Origin: Xenorhabdus khoisanae
GTDB lineage: Bacteria; Pseudomonadota; Gammaproteobacteria; Enterobacterales; Enterobacteriaceae
Length of the DNA stretch: 37,914 nt
Direction of reading: 5' to 3'
Assembly: GCF_001037465.1 (NCBI RefSeq)
Contig: NZ_LFCV01000145.1
Coordinates: 1 to 37,914, forward strand
Each line of letters begins with the position of its first letter. The first letter of the stretch is position 1. The notes beneath the pieces are model-generated. The model had not been told where the DNA came from and searched no databases. It was given only the letters and a program-made list of their open reading frames with translations. The position numbers were made by a program, and so were the translations under genes. Shown here one piece after another: positions 27,068 to 37,914 of this stretch.

Positions 27068-27392
27068 TTTAACTGCGTTGAGTTATCACAGGGATCAAAT
27101 TCATGATGATATTAATAACTATTCTCATAAACTCACACCCTTCATAAGGACTCTCATTGGATGGGCATTTTACTTGATGCGTCAGTGCAATAAAAGTCAA
27201 TCAGACAGTTATGCGATAATTATTCGAGAATTCTTACCAAATTTTCGCTAAATTAGCCTCTTGATTATAGACTTGGATGGCATGCCCTATACCCGATACT
27301 TAATACCCGATACTTAATACCCAATACCTATACCCAATAAATGTCCCGATAGATTTCAAGCTTCAGACTCTCCTATTGCCAAGGGTTACCTT
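27068..27392. other. hemA-lolB divergent intergenic region
   Basis: These 325 bases between divergent hemA and lolB presumably contain both promoters. No gene is visible. The most obvious structure is a tandem 14-base repeat near lolB, given as its own entry. I found no hexamer pair that I would call with confidence. Confidence 0.6.
27289..27342. repeat. Short tandem repeat, about 3.7 copies of a 14-mer
   Basis: ATACCCGATACTTA occurs twice exactly (27289-27302, 27303-27316), followed by two degenerate copies beginning ATACCCAATA (27317 and 27330). It lies about 50-100 bases before the lolB start codon, probably within the promoter or leader. Copy-number change by slippage could alter promoter geometry. 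Confidence 0.85.
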
Positions 27393-28009
27393 ATGAAAAT
27401 GTCTTCGTTTTTTCGCTTGCTTCCCCTCTCCGCTGCCCTACTGACTGCCTGTACAGTCACGCAACCTCCCACAGGCACCGGATCAGCGGATACCCCACAA
27501 TGGCATGCCCGCGAACAAAAATTGCAAAAATTAGAGCATTACCAGACCCGAGGCTCTTTTGCTTATCTGGCAGATGAAAAAAAAGTGTATGCCCGTTTTT
27601 TCTGGCAACAATATTCGCATGATAATTATAAATTACTGCTGCTAAATCCATTGGGTACGACTGAGTTAGAGTTATTCGTCAAACCCAATATGATTCAGCT
27701 CACTGATAATAATGGTAAAAAATATCTCAGTGATGACCCGGAATCCTTGATTTACCAGCTTACCGATATGAATATCCCTCTGGATAACCTTAAAAATTGG
27801 ATTATTGGTTTGCCCGGTAATGCCAAAGATTTCCAACTGGATGCGAATTACCTGCTTAAATCCGTAAGTGATCAACAAAATGGTGAAATTTGGCGGGTAA
27901 ATTATCAGGGATATGATACATCCACGATCCCAGCCTTGCCTAATCGCCTGGAACTCACGCAAGGAAAAAACCGCATAAAACTAAAGATGGATAATTGGAC
28001 AACGCAATA

Positions 28010-28010
<1 letters not shown>
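27393..28010 (+). CDS. lolB: LolB, outer-membrane lipoprotein receptor
   Basis: A 205-residue lipoprotein that accepts lipoproteins from LolA and inserts them in the outer membrane. The signal peptide ends in the lipobox L17-T18-A19-C20; residue +2 is Thr, so it is not retained in the inner membrane by an Asp+2 signal. The mature part shows [20 protein letters not shown] and [14 protein letters not shown], where the protruding hydrophobic loop important for lipoprotein transfer lies, and LPNRLELTQ near the end. The stop overlaps the ispE start. Confidence 0.93.
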
Positions 28011-29892
<1,882 letters not shown>

Positions 29893-29960
29893 TGTTTAAA
29901 GTTTAACGTTGAAATTAAGCGTTAACTTATTCAAGTGATTAAATAACTCATTGCCTAAGA

Positions 29961-29998
29961 AACCCCGTTGCTGCGGATGCAGCAACGGGGTTTTCTGT
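29961..29998 (+). terminator. Rho-independent terminator of prs
   Basis: A 14-bp perfect stem, AACCCCGTTGCTGC (29961-29974) and GCAGCAACGGGGTT (29979-29992) with a GGAT loop, is followed by TTCTGTTT. It lies 68 bases after the prs stop and closes the lolB-ispE-prs operon. Confidence 0.92.
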
Positions 29999-30614
29999 TT
30001 ATTTTACATCCTATCAATTAATACTTTCATCATAAATTAATAACTATTATTAATTTTAATTCACTGAAAATAATTAACTATATCAATCGGTTAACCATTT
30101 CACCATCAGCTCTTTTCAAAACATTTTATTGCGGAATTTATCAACAATAAAAAGAATCATCTTCTGCAAATATAATTTGTTATCTGGTACGTCCAGTTGC
30201 CAAAGCTTCTAACAATACTGGTGTCGCTGAAAAGTTACTGATAACCTGTGAAGCGGTTGATGACGGCAACTTTTTTTACTTGCCAATATCAATCGAAGAT
30301 ATTATTTACAAACTAAGAAATAAATATTATTAATGTGAACAGATATCAGCATTGAAAACTAAAGTGATGGATTTTTTCTTGTTGAATCCAATAAGGCCAT
30401 ATTTTCACAGGCCATGCTCGGGGAAATATTTAAACGCGGAATGTATTAACACATCACATATATATGAAAAATTCGAATCAATATGGAATATCTTTCACAG
30501 GGAACCATACTTAATCCAGGACAGTCATTATCAATTAGTTAGCTGTCTGACTTAAATTTATTTTGAATATCCAATACATCAGCATCTCTTGTTTCATTAA
30601 AGGAGAGGCGCCGG
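29999..30614. other. AT-rich intergenic region before the lipase pair
   Basis: About 600 bases without a supported gene. From about 30143 to 30333 a plus-strand frame stays open for some 60 codons without a start (it reads VRPVAKASNNTGVAEKLLIT and on to EDIIYKLRNKYY), possibly a worn-out gene fragment; I cannot name its family. A second open frame, 30352-30555, has a TTG start and no binding site and looks spurious. In E. coli dauA occupies this place. Confidence 0.5.
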
Positions 30615-30650
30615 ATGCTTTTCATTCAAAAGCGATATGCTGATCAATAA
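30615..30650 (+). CDS. Putative 11-residue leader peptide upstream of the first lipase
   Basis: An ATG nine bases behind a strong AAAGGAG (30599-30605) opens a short frame coding MLFIQKRYADQ, stopping at 30650, 26 bases before the lipase start. The first half of the ORF can also fold as a hairpin, GCTTTT (30617-30622) with AAAAGC (30628-30633). Strong translation signals on a tiny ORF in a leader suggest translational or attenuation control of the lipase gene; this is inference. Confidence 0.35.
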   Translation: MLFIQKRYADQ

Positions 30651-30676
30651 AAAAACTACTTTTAAGGAGAATGCCA

Positions 30677-32680
30677 ATGAAAAAGGCATTTTTATTTACA
30701 CCTGCACTGTTAGCGCTTTCAATCAATGCCGTTTCTACTGCCCATGCTTATAGCCAAGTTTATGTTTATGGTGATAGTTTGAGTGATGGTGGGAATAAAG
30801 GAAGATATACGACAGATCAAAAACAGATATATGCTGAGTATATCGCTAAACACATTACGAGGACTGACCTAACTAACTCTATCGATGGAGGGACTAATTA
30901 TGCCCAAGGTGGTGCTACTTCTATTTTTATCAAGGGATATAGTGACAAAGATCTAACTACACAACAGCAGGTCGATGATTACCTGAATAAACATAATAAT
31001 AAAGCTGATTCTAACGGTATTTATATTCACTGGGTCGGTGGTAATGATATTGGCGCTGCTTTAGTCGCTGCTTTAAAAGACAAAGACCCCAAAAAAGCTG
31101 GAGAGATTGTTGGAACCAGTGCAAAAGCCACCGTTGTTCAAATCAAACAACTTATAAATGCAGGTGCAGGTAACGGATTAATGATTATTCCCACTGTTCC
31201 TGATGTTGGCACAACACCAGAGTTACTGGAAACAGTTCTAACGAGTGGGTTAAACGATAAAAGAGTTCCTCCGGAAAAGATAGATCTTGTTTTAAAACAA
31301 GTCCATGCAGAAATTAACAAGCATGAAATCCCCAATGATGCAGCTCGCGATATTGCTCTGAAAAAAGTTTTTCATGAGATGGGTCTGAAAGCTGAAAAAC
31401 TTATTACTGGAGCATCCGCCAAGGAAGTTGAAAAAGAGCTTACAGAAGGTTACGAAGCAGCCAGCAAAACGGCTAAAAATCTCACAGACAGCTATAACGA
31501 ACAGATAAACAACCTGATAAAGGAAGAACTCAGTCAAACCAATGCTAATATCATGCGCATTGATACTAATGGTCTGTTACGTGAAGTCATTGCCAATCCT
31601 CTGATTTATGGCTTTCAAAATACGTTAGGTTATGCCTGCCCACAAGGTAAATCCGCTGCTAAATGTACCTCCAAATCTCCAGGATTTACTGGGGACAAAA
31701 AATTTGTATTTGCAGACAACAAACATCCAAGCAAGTTGGCACAAAAAATAGAAGGCCAGCTCATTGTTTCCAGTATCAACGCCCCATCACAAGTTATGAC
31801 ACTGACTCAAGTTAACCGTGCGCCGGTTAAAAGTGCACTCTCCTCACTTGACGGTCACCTGCAACAATTGCGCAGTAGCGGCAATACACTCGGTAAAACC
31901 AGTGTCTTTGGCGGCTTCACTGGCGTCCGGGATAAAACTTTTACATTGGGTAGCGATTATCAGTTGATAGATAACCTGCTCTTGGGCGCCATGTACTCTA
32001 ACTATAAAGAAGAGCGCTCTCCAGTTTCTAACTTCACTTATGAAGGCCGCGGCCATATTTTTACCGCTTATGCGCTGTGGAACTATTATGACAACGGCTG
32101 GCTCAGTGGCGATGTCCATTATTCACGTACCAAATATGACAGCCTGACCCGTACCATCCAGCTTGGCGAAGCCACACGCAGAGAAACCGGCTCAACCACA
32201 GGTAAACAGCGGGGAGCGCGCATTACTGCCGGATGGGACATTCCTGTCACCAACTATCTGACCACCAGCCCCATTATCCAGTATGCCTGGGACAAGGGTG
32301 ATATCGACGGTTATCGTGAATCCGGCAACAATAGCAGTTCTATGAACTTTAGTGATCAGAGCTATACTTCCAAAGTTGGTACACTGGGTTGGCGAGTGGA
32401 TACTAATCTGGGCCGTTTCAACCCTTACGCTTCAATTCAGTTTAACCACCAATTTGGTGACACTAAATATAAGCTACGCAGCGGCATGAATACTGATCCC
32501 ACCAAGTCTTCTTTTGTGCAGGAAAGCGGCAAACAAAGCACCAATTGGCGTCAATATACTGTCGGCGTGAATGCAAACCTGACCAGTAAACTGCGTGGTT
32601 TTGCTTCTGTGACCCGTAATGACGGCAATGCTCAAGATCCTAACTATAACTTTAGCTTAGGCATCAACGCGAGTTTCTAA
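30677..32680 (+). CDS. GDSL esterase/lipase autotransporter (first of a tandem pair)
   Basis: A 667-residue secreted or surface-displayed esterase of the EstA type. Signal peptide 1-24 (cleavage after STAHA). The GDSL passenger begins at once: block I VYGDSLSDGGN with nucleophile S34, block II GGTNYAQGGAT (N74), block III GGND (121-124), and the D347/H350 pair in ADNKHP. The passenger ends near 390 and a beta-barrel autotransporter domain fills the rest (SLDGHLQQLRSSG, then alternating strands, final GINASF with terminal Phe). I start at the second ATG, 30677, seven bases after AAGGAG, because the ATG at 30671 is too close. The next gene is a paralogue. Likely role: lipid or ester degradation, as for host-associated enteric bacteria. 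Confidence 0.9.
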   Translation: MKKAFLFTPALLALSINAVSTAHAYSQVYVYGDSLSDGGNKGRYTTDQKQIYAEYIAKHITRTDLTNSIDGGTNYAQGGATSIFIKGYSDKDLTTQQQVDDYLNKHNNKADSNGIYIHWVGGNDIGAALVAALKDKDPKKAGEIVGTSAKATVVQIKQLINAGAGNGLMIIPTVPDVGTTPELLETVLTSGLNDKRVPPEKIDLVLKQVHAEINKHEIPNDAARDIALKKVFHEMGLKAEKLITGASAKEVEKELTEGYEAASKTAKNLTDSYNEQINNLIKEELSQTNANIMRIDTNGLLREVIANPLIYGFQNTLGYACPQGKSAAKCTSKSPGFTGDKKFVFADNKHPSKLAQKIEGQLIVSSINAPSQVMTLTQVNRAPVKSALSSLDGHLQQLRSSGNTLGKTSVFGGFTGVRDKTFTLGSDYQLIDNLLLGAMYSNYKEERSPVSNFTYEGRGHIFTAYALWNYYDNGWLSGDVHYSRTKYDSLTRTIQLGEATRRETGSTTGKQRGARITAGWDIPVTNYLTTSPIIQYAWDKGDIDGYRESGNNSSSMNFSDQSYTSKVGTLGWRVDTNLGRFNPYASIQFNHQFGDTKYKLRSGMNTDPTKSSFVQESGKQSTNWRQYTVGVNANLTSKLRGFASVTRNDGNAQDPNYNFSLGINASF

Positions 32681-32742
32681 TTCTGTATAGATAAGACGAT
32701 GTAATCGAATCATCGAAAAACAGACACAGACGATTCAATAAT

Positions 32743-32781
32743 AAACGCAAGGCAGCAATATCACTGTCTTGCGTTTTTATT
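32743..32781 (+). terminator. Rho-independent terminator of the first lipase
   Basis: AAACGCAAGGCAG (32743-32755) pairs with CTGTCTTGCGTTT (32764-32776) with one G-U pair and an 8-base loop, followed by a T-rich tail. It lies 63 bases after the stop codon, so the two lipase genes are probably separate transcription units. Confidence 0.85.
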
Positions 32782-32965
32782 TTCTCTTCGTTTAGCATTC
32801 ATATAAACATACCAACTTCATGTTGACTCTTCATATAGGTAGATAAAAGTAGCATCGAACTTGTCCTGAAATATCAAAAAATCAATCAATCAACCCTCAA
32901 CTAAAGCTAATAAATAGTGAACAAAAAGATAAAAAATAGTGAACCATTCTTTCTGGAGAACGAGG

Positions 32966-34948
32966 ATGAAAAAAACATTTTTTTTAATATCGACCACGAC
33001 AGCATTTTTATTTAACTTCATTACACATGCCCATGCTTATGACAATGTATATGTTTTTGGCGATAGTCTAAGTGATGGCGGTAATGTAGGAAGATTTACA
33101 ACGGATGGAGAAAATTCAGAACTCTATGATGAATATATAACACGTAAAGTCACCGGAAAAAAACTAACCCCATCCAACAATGGTGGAACTAATTACGCAC
33201 AAGGTTGTGCGACTGCCAATGGTGCATTAGCAGGATGGTGTGTCTTCCTGAAGAATACGACACAAAAGCAGGTCGATACTTACCTAAAAAACCACTCTGG
33301 GCGAGCAAGTCCTGATGCTCTATATATACATTGGGTAGGGGGAAATAATATCGCTGAAGCTTTGGATTTTGTAGCAAAAGGTGATAAAAAAACGGCACAA
33401 AAAATTATCAATGATAGTTCCGCCTCCGCGGCATCACAGATCAATCAACTCACTAAGGCTGGCGCTGATTTGATTATTGTACCGAATGTCCCTGATATTG
33501 GTACAAGCCCCAAAATTATGGAAGCTGTATTACAGGGGGCCTTGGAAAAGAGCAAAATTCCTGATGAAAAAATTAAACGGATTCTGAAACAAACCCACCA
33601 GGCTCTCAGTAAATACCCTACACCGAATGCCGCTACCCGGCGTCAAGTTATTGAGGGTGTTTTTAAAAAGATCGCTGAAAACGCATCTCCCCAAGATCCA
33701 AAAAAAGCTAAAGAAATCTATCGACAACTAATTGAGGCCTATGATCAAAACAGCAAAATTGCTTCCCAATTGTCTGCTGAGTACAACCAAAAAACAGAAG
33801 ATCAGCTCGGTAATGGTAATATTCTCCTTGCTGATACCAATCTCCTCTTACGAGAGGTGATTGAAAACCCAACTATTTATGGCATTGACAATACCCTTGG
33901 TTATGCTTGCCCACAAGGCCAATTGGCCATGGATTGTTCTTCTTCTGACCCCAAGTTTGATAAAAGCCAGTCATACTTGTTTTCTGATAGTTTCCACCCG
34001 ACACCTGAAGTGCACCATGTCCTCGGTCAGTACATTATGTCAATCTATAGCGCTCCGCTACAAGTGATGAGGTTGAATTATACCAATCGTATCCCCGTTA
34101 CAAACGCCTTAAACTCACTTGACGGGCATCTGCAACAACTTCGCAATAGCCATAACGCCCAAGGTAAAGTAGGTGTATTCGGTGGTTACACAGGCAATAA
34201 CAATACCACTCTCATATTAGGCAGCGATTACCAACTAACAGATAACCTACTATTAGGAGCAACCCTTTCACATTATCGTGATGAACAAGATTTAACTCCA
34301 GATTTCAATTATGCGGCTGCGGGTCATGTCGTAACAGCTTATACACTATGGAACTACAACAACAACGGTTGGTTAAGTGGCGATTTCCATTATTCGCGCA
34401 CCCATTACGATAATCTGTCACGTTCTATTCAACTTGGTAAGGCCACACGCAGGGAATCAGGTTCAACCACCGGCAAGCAGTGGGGTTGGCGGATCACAGC
34501 AGGCTGGAATATCCCTGTCACTGATTATCTGACCACCAGCCCAATCATCCAATATACTTGGGATAAGGGTAGTATTGATGGCTATCGTGAACCTAATAAC
34601 AACAGTACCTCTATGCATTTTGGAAATCAGCACTACACGTCCAAAGTTGGCTCGATTGGCTGGCGGGTAGACACGCAATTAGGTCGTTTCAATCCTTACG
34701 CTTCTATCCTGTTCAATCACCAATTCGACAATGAACGCTATACACTTCGCAGTGCGATCAATTCAACTAAAAGAACTTTCGTTCAACGGGAAGCACAACA
34801 AAATAGAAACCGTTTTCAATACACAATTGGGGTTAATGCCAACCTGACTAATAATTTTCGTGCATTCGCAGCCGTATCACATGAAAAAAGCAATAACACA
34901 TCGAATCATAACTATGATTTAAGTCTCGGTTTCAATATCAGATTTTAA
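32966..34948 (+). CDS. GDSL esterase/lipase autotransporter (second of a tandem pair)
   Basis: A 660-residue paralogue of the preceding gene product with the same layout: signal peptide 1-24 (ITHAHA end), GDSL block I with S34 in VFGDSLSDGGN, block II GGTNYAQGCAT, a block III of GGNN instead of GGND, the D/H pair in SDSFHPTP, and a C-terminal beta barrel ending FNIRF. Barrel segments such as SGSTTGKQ and YLTTSPIIQY are nearly identical to the neighbour, while the passenger has diverged and has extra Cys residues (QGCATANGALAGWC). The start is ATG 32966 behind GGAGAACGAGG; the GTG at 32939 has no site. It arose by tandem duplication. Confidence 0.9.
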   Translation: MKKTFFLISTTTAFLFNFITHAHAYDNVYVFGDSLSDGGNVGRFTTDGENSELYDEYITRKVTGKKLTPSNNGGTNYAQGCATANGALAGWCVFLKNTTQKQVDTYLKNHSGRASPDALYIHWVGGNNIAEALDFVAKGDKKTAQKIINDSSASAASQINQLTKAGADLIIVPNVPDIGTSPKIMEAVLQGALEKSKIPDEKIKRILKQTHQALSKYPTPNAATRRQVIEGVFKKIAENASPQDPKKAKEIYRQLIEAYDQNSKIASQLSAEYNQKTEDQLGNGNILLADTNLLLREVIENPTIYGIDNTLGYACPQGQLAMDCSSSDPKFDKSQSYLFSDSFHPTPEVHHVLGQYIMSIYSAPLQVMRLNYTNRIPVTNALNSLDGHLQQLRNSHNAQGKVGVFGGYTGNNNTTLILGSDYQLTDNLLLGATLSHYRDEQDLTPDFNYAAAGHVVTAYTLWNYNNNGWLSGDFHYSRTHYDNLSRSIQLGKATRRESGSTTGKQWGWRITAGWNIPVTDYLTTSPIIQYTWDKGSIDGYREPNNNSTSMHFGNQHYTSKVGSIGWRVDTQLGRFNPYASILFNHQFDNERYTLRSAINSTKRTFVQREAQQNRNRFQYTIGVNANLTNNFRAFAAVSHEKSNNTSNHNYDLSLGFNIRF

Positions 34949-35001
34949 GATGTGAAACACAGAATAAAACCAGAAAAAATGCGAAAGAAAATCCACAGAC
35001 A

Positions 35002-35033
35002 GGATAAGGCGGTAACAAAGTTCCGCCTTATCC
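35002..35033. terminator. Hairpin between convergent lipase and ychH
   Basis: GGATAAGGCGG (35002-35012) pairs perfectly with CCGCCTTATCC (35023-35033), and an inner AAC/GTT extends the stem. It lies 53 bases after the second lipase and 30 bases after the ychH stop (opposite strand), so it may serve both genes. There is no clear T-run on either side. Confidence 0.6.
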
Positions 35034-35063
35034 AAACTCATTAGATTTCAACATTTGAAACAA

Positions 35064-35339
35064 TCACGGATGCCTGTACTTTTTACGACGATAACGCCCA
35101 TCATAATTCTTCAGCCACCAATATTTGTCAGTAACCTGTTCCCGACCGCCAATATTGGCACCTGCCAACCAAATGAACGCGCCAACAAATAATCCCATTA
35201 ATGCAATGCCTGACAGTAATTCAGATTGCCCGAAACTGAAAATATGACTGAACAATACATAAGCCAAACTGATAAGCATTGCCGACATTCCCAATCCCAT
35301 GAGAATATTGCCAAAAACAAACGCCTTTTTACGCCTCAT
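35064..35339 (-). CDS. ychH: YchH family inner-membrane stress protein
   Basis: A 91-residue protein with two hydrophobic segments (about 8-30 and 45-64), followed by the conserved WLAGANIGGREQVTDKYWWL and YDGRYRRKKYR tail of YchH. E. coli YchH is 92 residues and stress-induced. The ATG at 35339 sits behind GGAGG; the frame is open 20 codons further up, but that part has no site and does not align. Its place before pth is as in E. coli. Confidence 0.88.
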   Translation of the reverse strand: MRRKKAFVFGNILMGLGMSAMLISLAYVLFSHIFSFGQSELLSGIALMGLFVGAFIWLAGANIGGREQVTDKYWWLKNYDGRYRRKKYRHP

Positions 35340-35612
35340 AACCAACCTCCAATACTTTTTGTGAACGCGAATGCGTAAAAACAACGAACTCAAAAGCACG
35401 AAAGTAGATATCTTCTTTTGTATTAATTATAGCCTTGTGATTTAAAAGGTTATTGCGGCCTTGATCACAAGCCGTACAAATTTAGTCCTAATCTTTTACA
35501 TTTCATTGAAATAATATTTATTAAGAACACTATTAATGAATTTTGTACTCAAGCCTTGAGATGGGTAAACTACCCCTCTTTTTGTTTTATTGCCAATAAG
35601 CGAATCTAAACT

Positions 35613-36203
35613 GTGAGTAACATAAAATTAATCGTTGGCCTGGCAAACCCCGGTGCTGAATATGCACAGACCAGACATAATGCCGGAGCATGGTTTGTCG
35701 ATTTGTTAGCACAACGCCATAACCAGTCTCTGAAAGAAGAGAGTAAATTTTTTGGCTACACAGCCCGCATCAACATCAACGGACAAGATATTCGCCTGCT
35801 GGTGCCCACAACTTTCATGAACCTCAGTGGCAAATCCGTCCTTGCCCTTGCAGGTTTCTATCGCATTCAACCAGATGAAATTCTGGTGGCCCATGATGAG
35901 TTGGATCTCCCCCCCGGTGTAGCAAAAATGAAATTGGGTGGCAGCAATGGCGGTCATAATGGTTTGAAAGACATCCAAAACAAGTTCGGCAATAACCCTA
36001 ACTTTCATCGCCTGCGTGTTGGTATCGGTCATCCGGGGGACAAAAACAAAGTCGTGGGTTTCGTACTTGGCAAACCGCCTGCCAGCGAGCAAAAGCTGAT
36101 TGACGATGCCATTGATGAAGCATTGCGCTGCACCGACATCCTCATCAAAGATGGCATGTCCAAAGCGATTAATCGTCTGCATGCATTTAAAGCCAGTGCC
36201 TAG
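35613..36203 (+). CDS. pth: Pth, peptidyl-tRNA hydrolase
   Basis: A 196-residue enzyme that releases peptides from drop-off peptidyl-tRNA. Catalytic H22 is in RHNAG, with N12 in GLANPGAEY and the [12 protein letters not shown] segment holding the conserved Asp. [13 protein letters not shown] and the RLHAFKA end are typical. The start is a GTG at 35613; upstream there is no ATG that fits and only a weak binding site. ychF follows, as in E. coli. Confidence 0.95.
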   Translation: MSNIKLIVGLANPGAEYAQTRHNAGAWFVDLLAQRHNQSLKEESKFFGYTARININGQDIRLLVPTTFMNLSGKSVLALAGFYRIQPDEILVAHDELDLPPGVAKMKLGGSNGGHNGLKDIQNKFGNNPNFHRLRVGIGHPGDKNKVVGFVLGKPPASEQKLIDDAIDEALRCTDILIKDGMSKAINRLHAFKASA

Positions 36204-36236
36204 CTGAGAGTGCGTGGCGCAGCCGACTATTGCGTG

Positions 36237-36242
36237 TATAAT
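36237..36242 (+). promoter_or_regulatory. Likely -10 element of a ychF promoter
   Basis: A perfect TATAAT at 36237-36242 lies 72 bases upstream of the ychF ATG in the 111-base pth-ychF gap. No good -35 hexamer is seen 16-18 bases upstream, so an independent promoter is likely but not certain. Confidence 0.5.
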
Positions 36243-36314
36243 GGCGCCAATTTTGTATAACTCACCGACAGGCATATGCTCGTTGGTTTATAAGTGATCT
36301 AAGGTGATAAATTT

Positions 36315-37406
36315 ATGGGATTCAAATGCGGTATCGTTGGCCTGCCTAACGTTGGGAAATCTACATTATTCAATGCGCTGACCAAAGCAGGTATCGAAGC
36401 AGCAAACTTCCCGTTCTGCACTATCGAGCCAAACACAGGTGTTGTGCCGATGCCAGACTCACGTCTCGACCAACTGGCTGAGATCGTCAAACCACAGCGC
36501 ATACTGCCAACCACGATGGAATTCGTGGATATTGCTGGTCTGGTAAAAGGTGCTTCAAAAGGCGAAGGTTTGGGTAACCAATTCCTGACCAACATCCGTG
36601 AAACAGAAGCTATCGGCCATGTTGTACGCTGTTTTGAAAATGACAACATCATTCACGTTGCTGGTCAGGTTGATCCTGCTGCTGATATTGACGTTATCAA
36701 TACTGAGCTGGCGCTGTCAGATCTGGATACTTGCGAACGCGCTATCCAACGTGTACAGAAGAAAGCCAAAGGTGGCGATAAAGATGCCAAAGCAGAGCTG
36801 GAAGCGTTGGAAAAATGTCTTCCTCACCTTGAACAAGCCGGCATGCTGCGCTCTTTAGACTTGAGCGTGGAAGAAAAAGCCGCTATTCGTTATCTGAGCT
36901 TCCTGACGCTGAAACCAACCATGTACATTGCCAACGTCAATGAAGATGGTTTTGAGAATAACCCATACCTTGATACCGTCCGTGCCATTGCGGAAGCTGA
37001 AGGTTCGGTTGTTGTTCCTGTTTGTGCTGCCATTGAATCCGATATCGCAGAACTGGAAGACGCTGACCGCGAAGAATTCATGGCTGAACTGGGTCTGGAA
37101 GAGCCAGGTTTGAATCGTGTTATTCGTGCGGGCTATCAACTGCTGAATCTGCAAACTTACTTTACTGCTGGTGTAAAAGAAGTCCGTGCCTGGACTATTC
37201 CAGTCGGCGCGACAGCTCCACAGGCTGCGGGTAAAATCCACACCGATTTCGAAAAAGGCTTTATCCGTGCCCAAACGATCGCATTTGAAGATTTCATTAC
37301 TTACAAAGGCGAACAAGGCGCGAAAGAAGCCGGCAAAATGCGTGCAGAAGGGAAAGAGTACATCGTTAAAGATGGCGATGTGATGAACTTCTTGTTTAAC
37401 GTCTGA
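36315..37406 (+). CDS. ychF: YchF, redox-regulated Obg-family ATPase
   Basis: A 363-residue P-loop NTPase. The G1 loop GLPNVGKST is at 9-17, switch region [20 protein letters not shown] follows, and the G4 region reads NVNEDG rather than NKxD, the trait that gives YchF (OLA1) ATP preference. A coiled-coil helical insert spans about 140-190 and a C-terminal TGS domain includes [14 protein letters not shown] and the [11 protein letters not shown] end. It binds the ribosome and negatively regulates oxidative stress response in E. coli. Preceded by AAGGTGATAAATTT. Confidence 0.96.
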   Translation: MGFKCGIVGLPNVGKSTLFNALTKAGIEAANFPFCTIEPNTGVVPMPDSRLDQLAEIVKPQRILPTTMEFVDIAGLVKGASKGEGLGNQFLTNIRETEAIGHVVRCFENDNIIHVAGQVDPAADIDVINTELALSDLDTCERAIQRVQKKAKGGDKDAKAELEALEKCLPHLEQAGMLRSLDLSVEEKAAIRYLSFLTLKPTMYIANVNEDGFENNPYLDTVRAIAEAEGSVVVPVCAAIESDIAELEDADREEFMAELGLEEPGLNRVIRAGYQLLNLQTYFTAGVKEVRAWTIPVGATAPQAAGKIHTDFEKGFIRAQTIAFEDFITYKGEQGAKEAGKMRAEGKEYIVKDGDVMNFLFNV

Positions 37407-37841
37407 TTTGTTTTAGCTGCCCTAAAGTCTGAACAGAATAATCTGAATTTGAAAACCGCCATTTGTATATTCATTTCTATGTAAAGAATATGCAGTGGTG
37501 GTTTGTTTTTACTAAGTATTTATCAAGCAGTTTGTCCAAAAACCAGTTTAATCTCTTTTTTGTCGTATAAAATGGATATTTCCAACCATATAGTAAGCTT
37601 CATTGTGTAGTAAAAGCCGTTTTGTAACATCGAGAAATACCACCTTACAAGCCTCCTCAACGTTCAATCACATCTCTACATCTAATTGATATTAGATAGT
37701 TATTATTTCAATAAGTTATTTTCAGTTTTAAAAATGATCTAATGTTCACCTTCTGGGCGTTTATTCATCAAAAACTACCTGTTTTCATAAAACACTAACT
37801 AAGATTATCAAAAAATAACTAAGTGGAAATAAGAGGTAGAT
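37407..37841. other. Intergenic region after ychF
   Basis: About 435 bases with a terminator at the left end and otherwise AT-rich sequence with no supported gene. The right part must hold the promoter and leader of the partial gene at the edge. Confidence 0.5.
37453..37511 (+). terminator. Imperfect hairpin terminator of ychF
   Basis: AAACCGCCATTTGTATATTC (37453-37472) pairs imperfectly with the GAATATGCAGTGGTGGTTT segment (37486-37504), followed by GTTTTTA. It is the likely end of the pth-ychF transcript. Confidence 0.65.
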
Positions 37842-37914
37842 ATGATCACAACATCATCACAAAACCAAAAACTCAATGACACTGAAAATGAAATACTGAA
37901 AGTATGTCAAGAAG
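37842..37914 (+). CDS. Unidentified gene, 5' end only (cut by the window edge)
   Basis: An ATG at 37842, six bases behind AGAGG, opens a frame that stays open to the edge: MITTSSQNQKLNDTENEILK then VCQE. Too short to identify. The binding site and clean start support a real gene. Confidence 0.5.
   Translation, partial: MITTSSQNQKLNDTENEILKVCQE

Noticed and set aside
27289-27342. Tandem repeat as a CRISPR array
   Set aside because: Units are 14 bases with no spacers and no cas genes.
30352-30555. 67-codon plus-strand ORF before the lipases
   Set aside because: TTG start without a ribosome binding site and no recognisable protein features.

Overview
The window looks like a chromosomal segment of an enteric gammaproteobacterium of the Morganellaceae type, with Xenorhabdus or Photorhabdus the best guess. 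The housekeeping proteins (Prs, KdsA, PrfA, HemA, Pth, YchF, DauA, YnbA) read as close relatives of the E. coli ones and largely keep the enterobacterial order hemA-prfA-prmC-sirB1-kdsA / lolB-ispE-prs / ychH / pth-ychF. Base composition is moderately AT-rich, and the window carries tandem secreted GDSL autotransporter lipases and decayed insertion sequences. The genus is an inference.

Layout. (1) 1-5513: an AT-rich leader and a tight four-gene operon encoding a diverged EPSP-synthase-like enolpyruvyltransferase, a PhyH-type Fe(II)/2-oxoglutarate dioxygenase, an acetolactate-synthase-like ThDP enzyme and a Bcr/CflA-type exporter. This reads as a small, unassigned small-molecule biosynthesis and export system. 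A C-terminal scrap of an SDR oxidoreductase follows. (2) 5715-9216: a YafY/WYL regulator divergent from a reduced ynb operon (ynbA, shortened ynbC, shortened ynbD; ynbB absent). (3) 9403-11091: dauA, the SulP C4-dicarboxylate transporter, which in E. coli lies between prs and ychH. (4) 11100-13880: a degraded accessory patch with two halves of IS5-type transposases in opposite orientations around an orphan gene, a second orphan gene, and a Fur-box-like site next to a tiny ORF.

(5) 13880-21950: a complete Nit1C cluster. The sigma-54 activator gene nitA diverges from nitBCDEFGH (MSMEG_0572-type protein, nitrilase, radical SAM enzyme, GNAT protein, AIR-synthase-like protein, MSMEG_0570-type protein, flavin oxidoreductase). 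A good -24/-12 promoter lies in front of nitB. In pseudomonads this cluster is tied to cyanide assimilation. (6) 22077-29892: the core block kdsA, sirB1, prmC, prfA, hemA on the minus strand and lolB, ispE, prs on the plus strand; sirB2 is missing between prmC and sirB1. (7) 30677-34948: two tandem paralogous GDSL esterase autotransporters occupying the place dauA has in E. coli. (8) 35064-37914: ychH, pth, ychF and the first codons of an unidentified gene cut by the window edge.

The most promising candidate for an undescribed system is the 382-5513 operon. The most coherent known accessory system is Nit1C.
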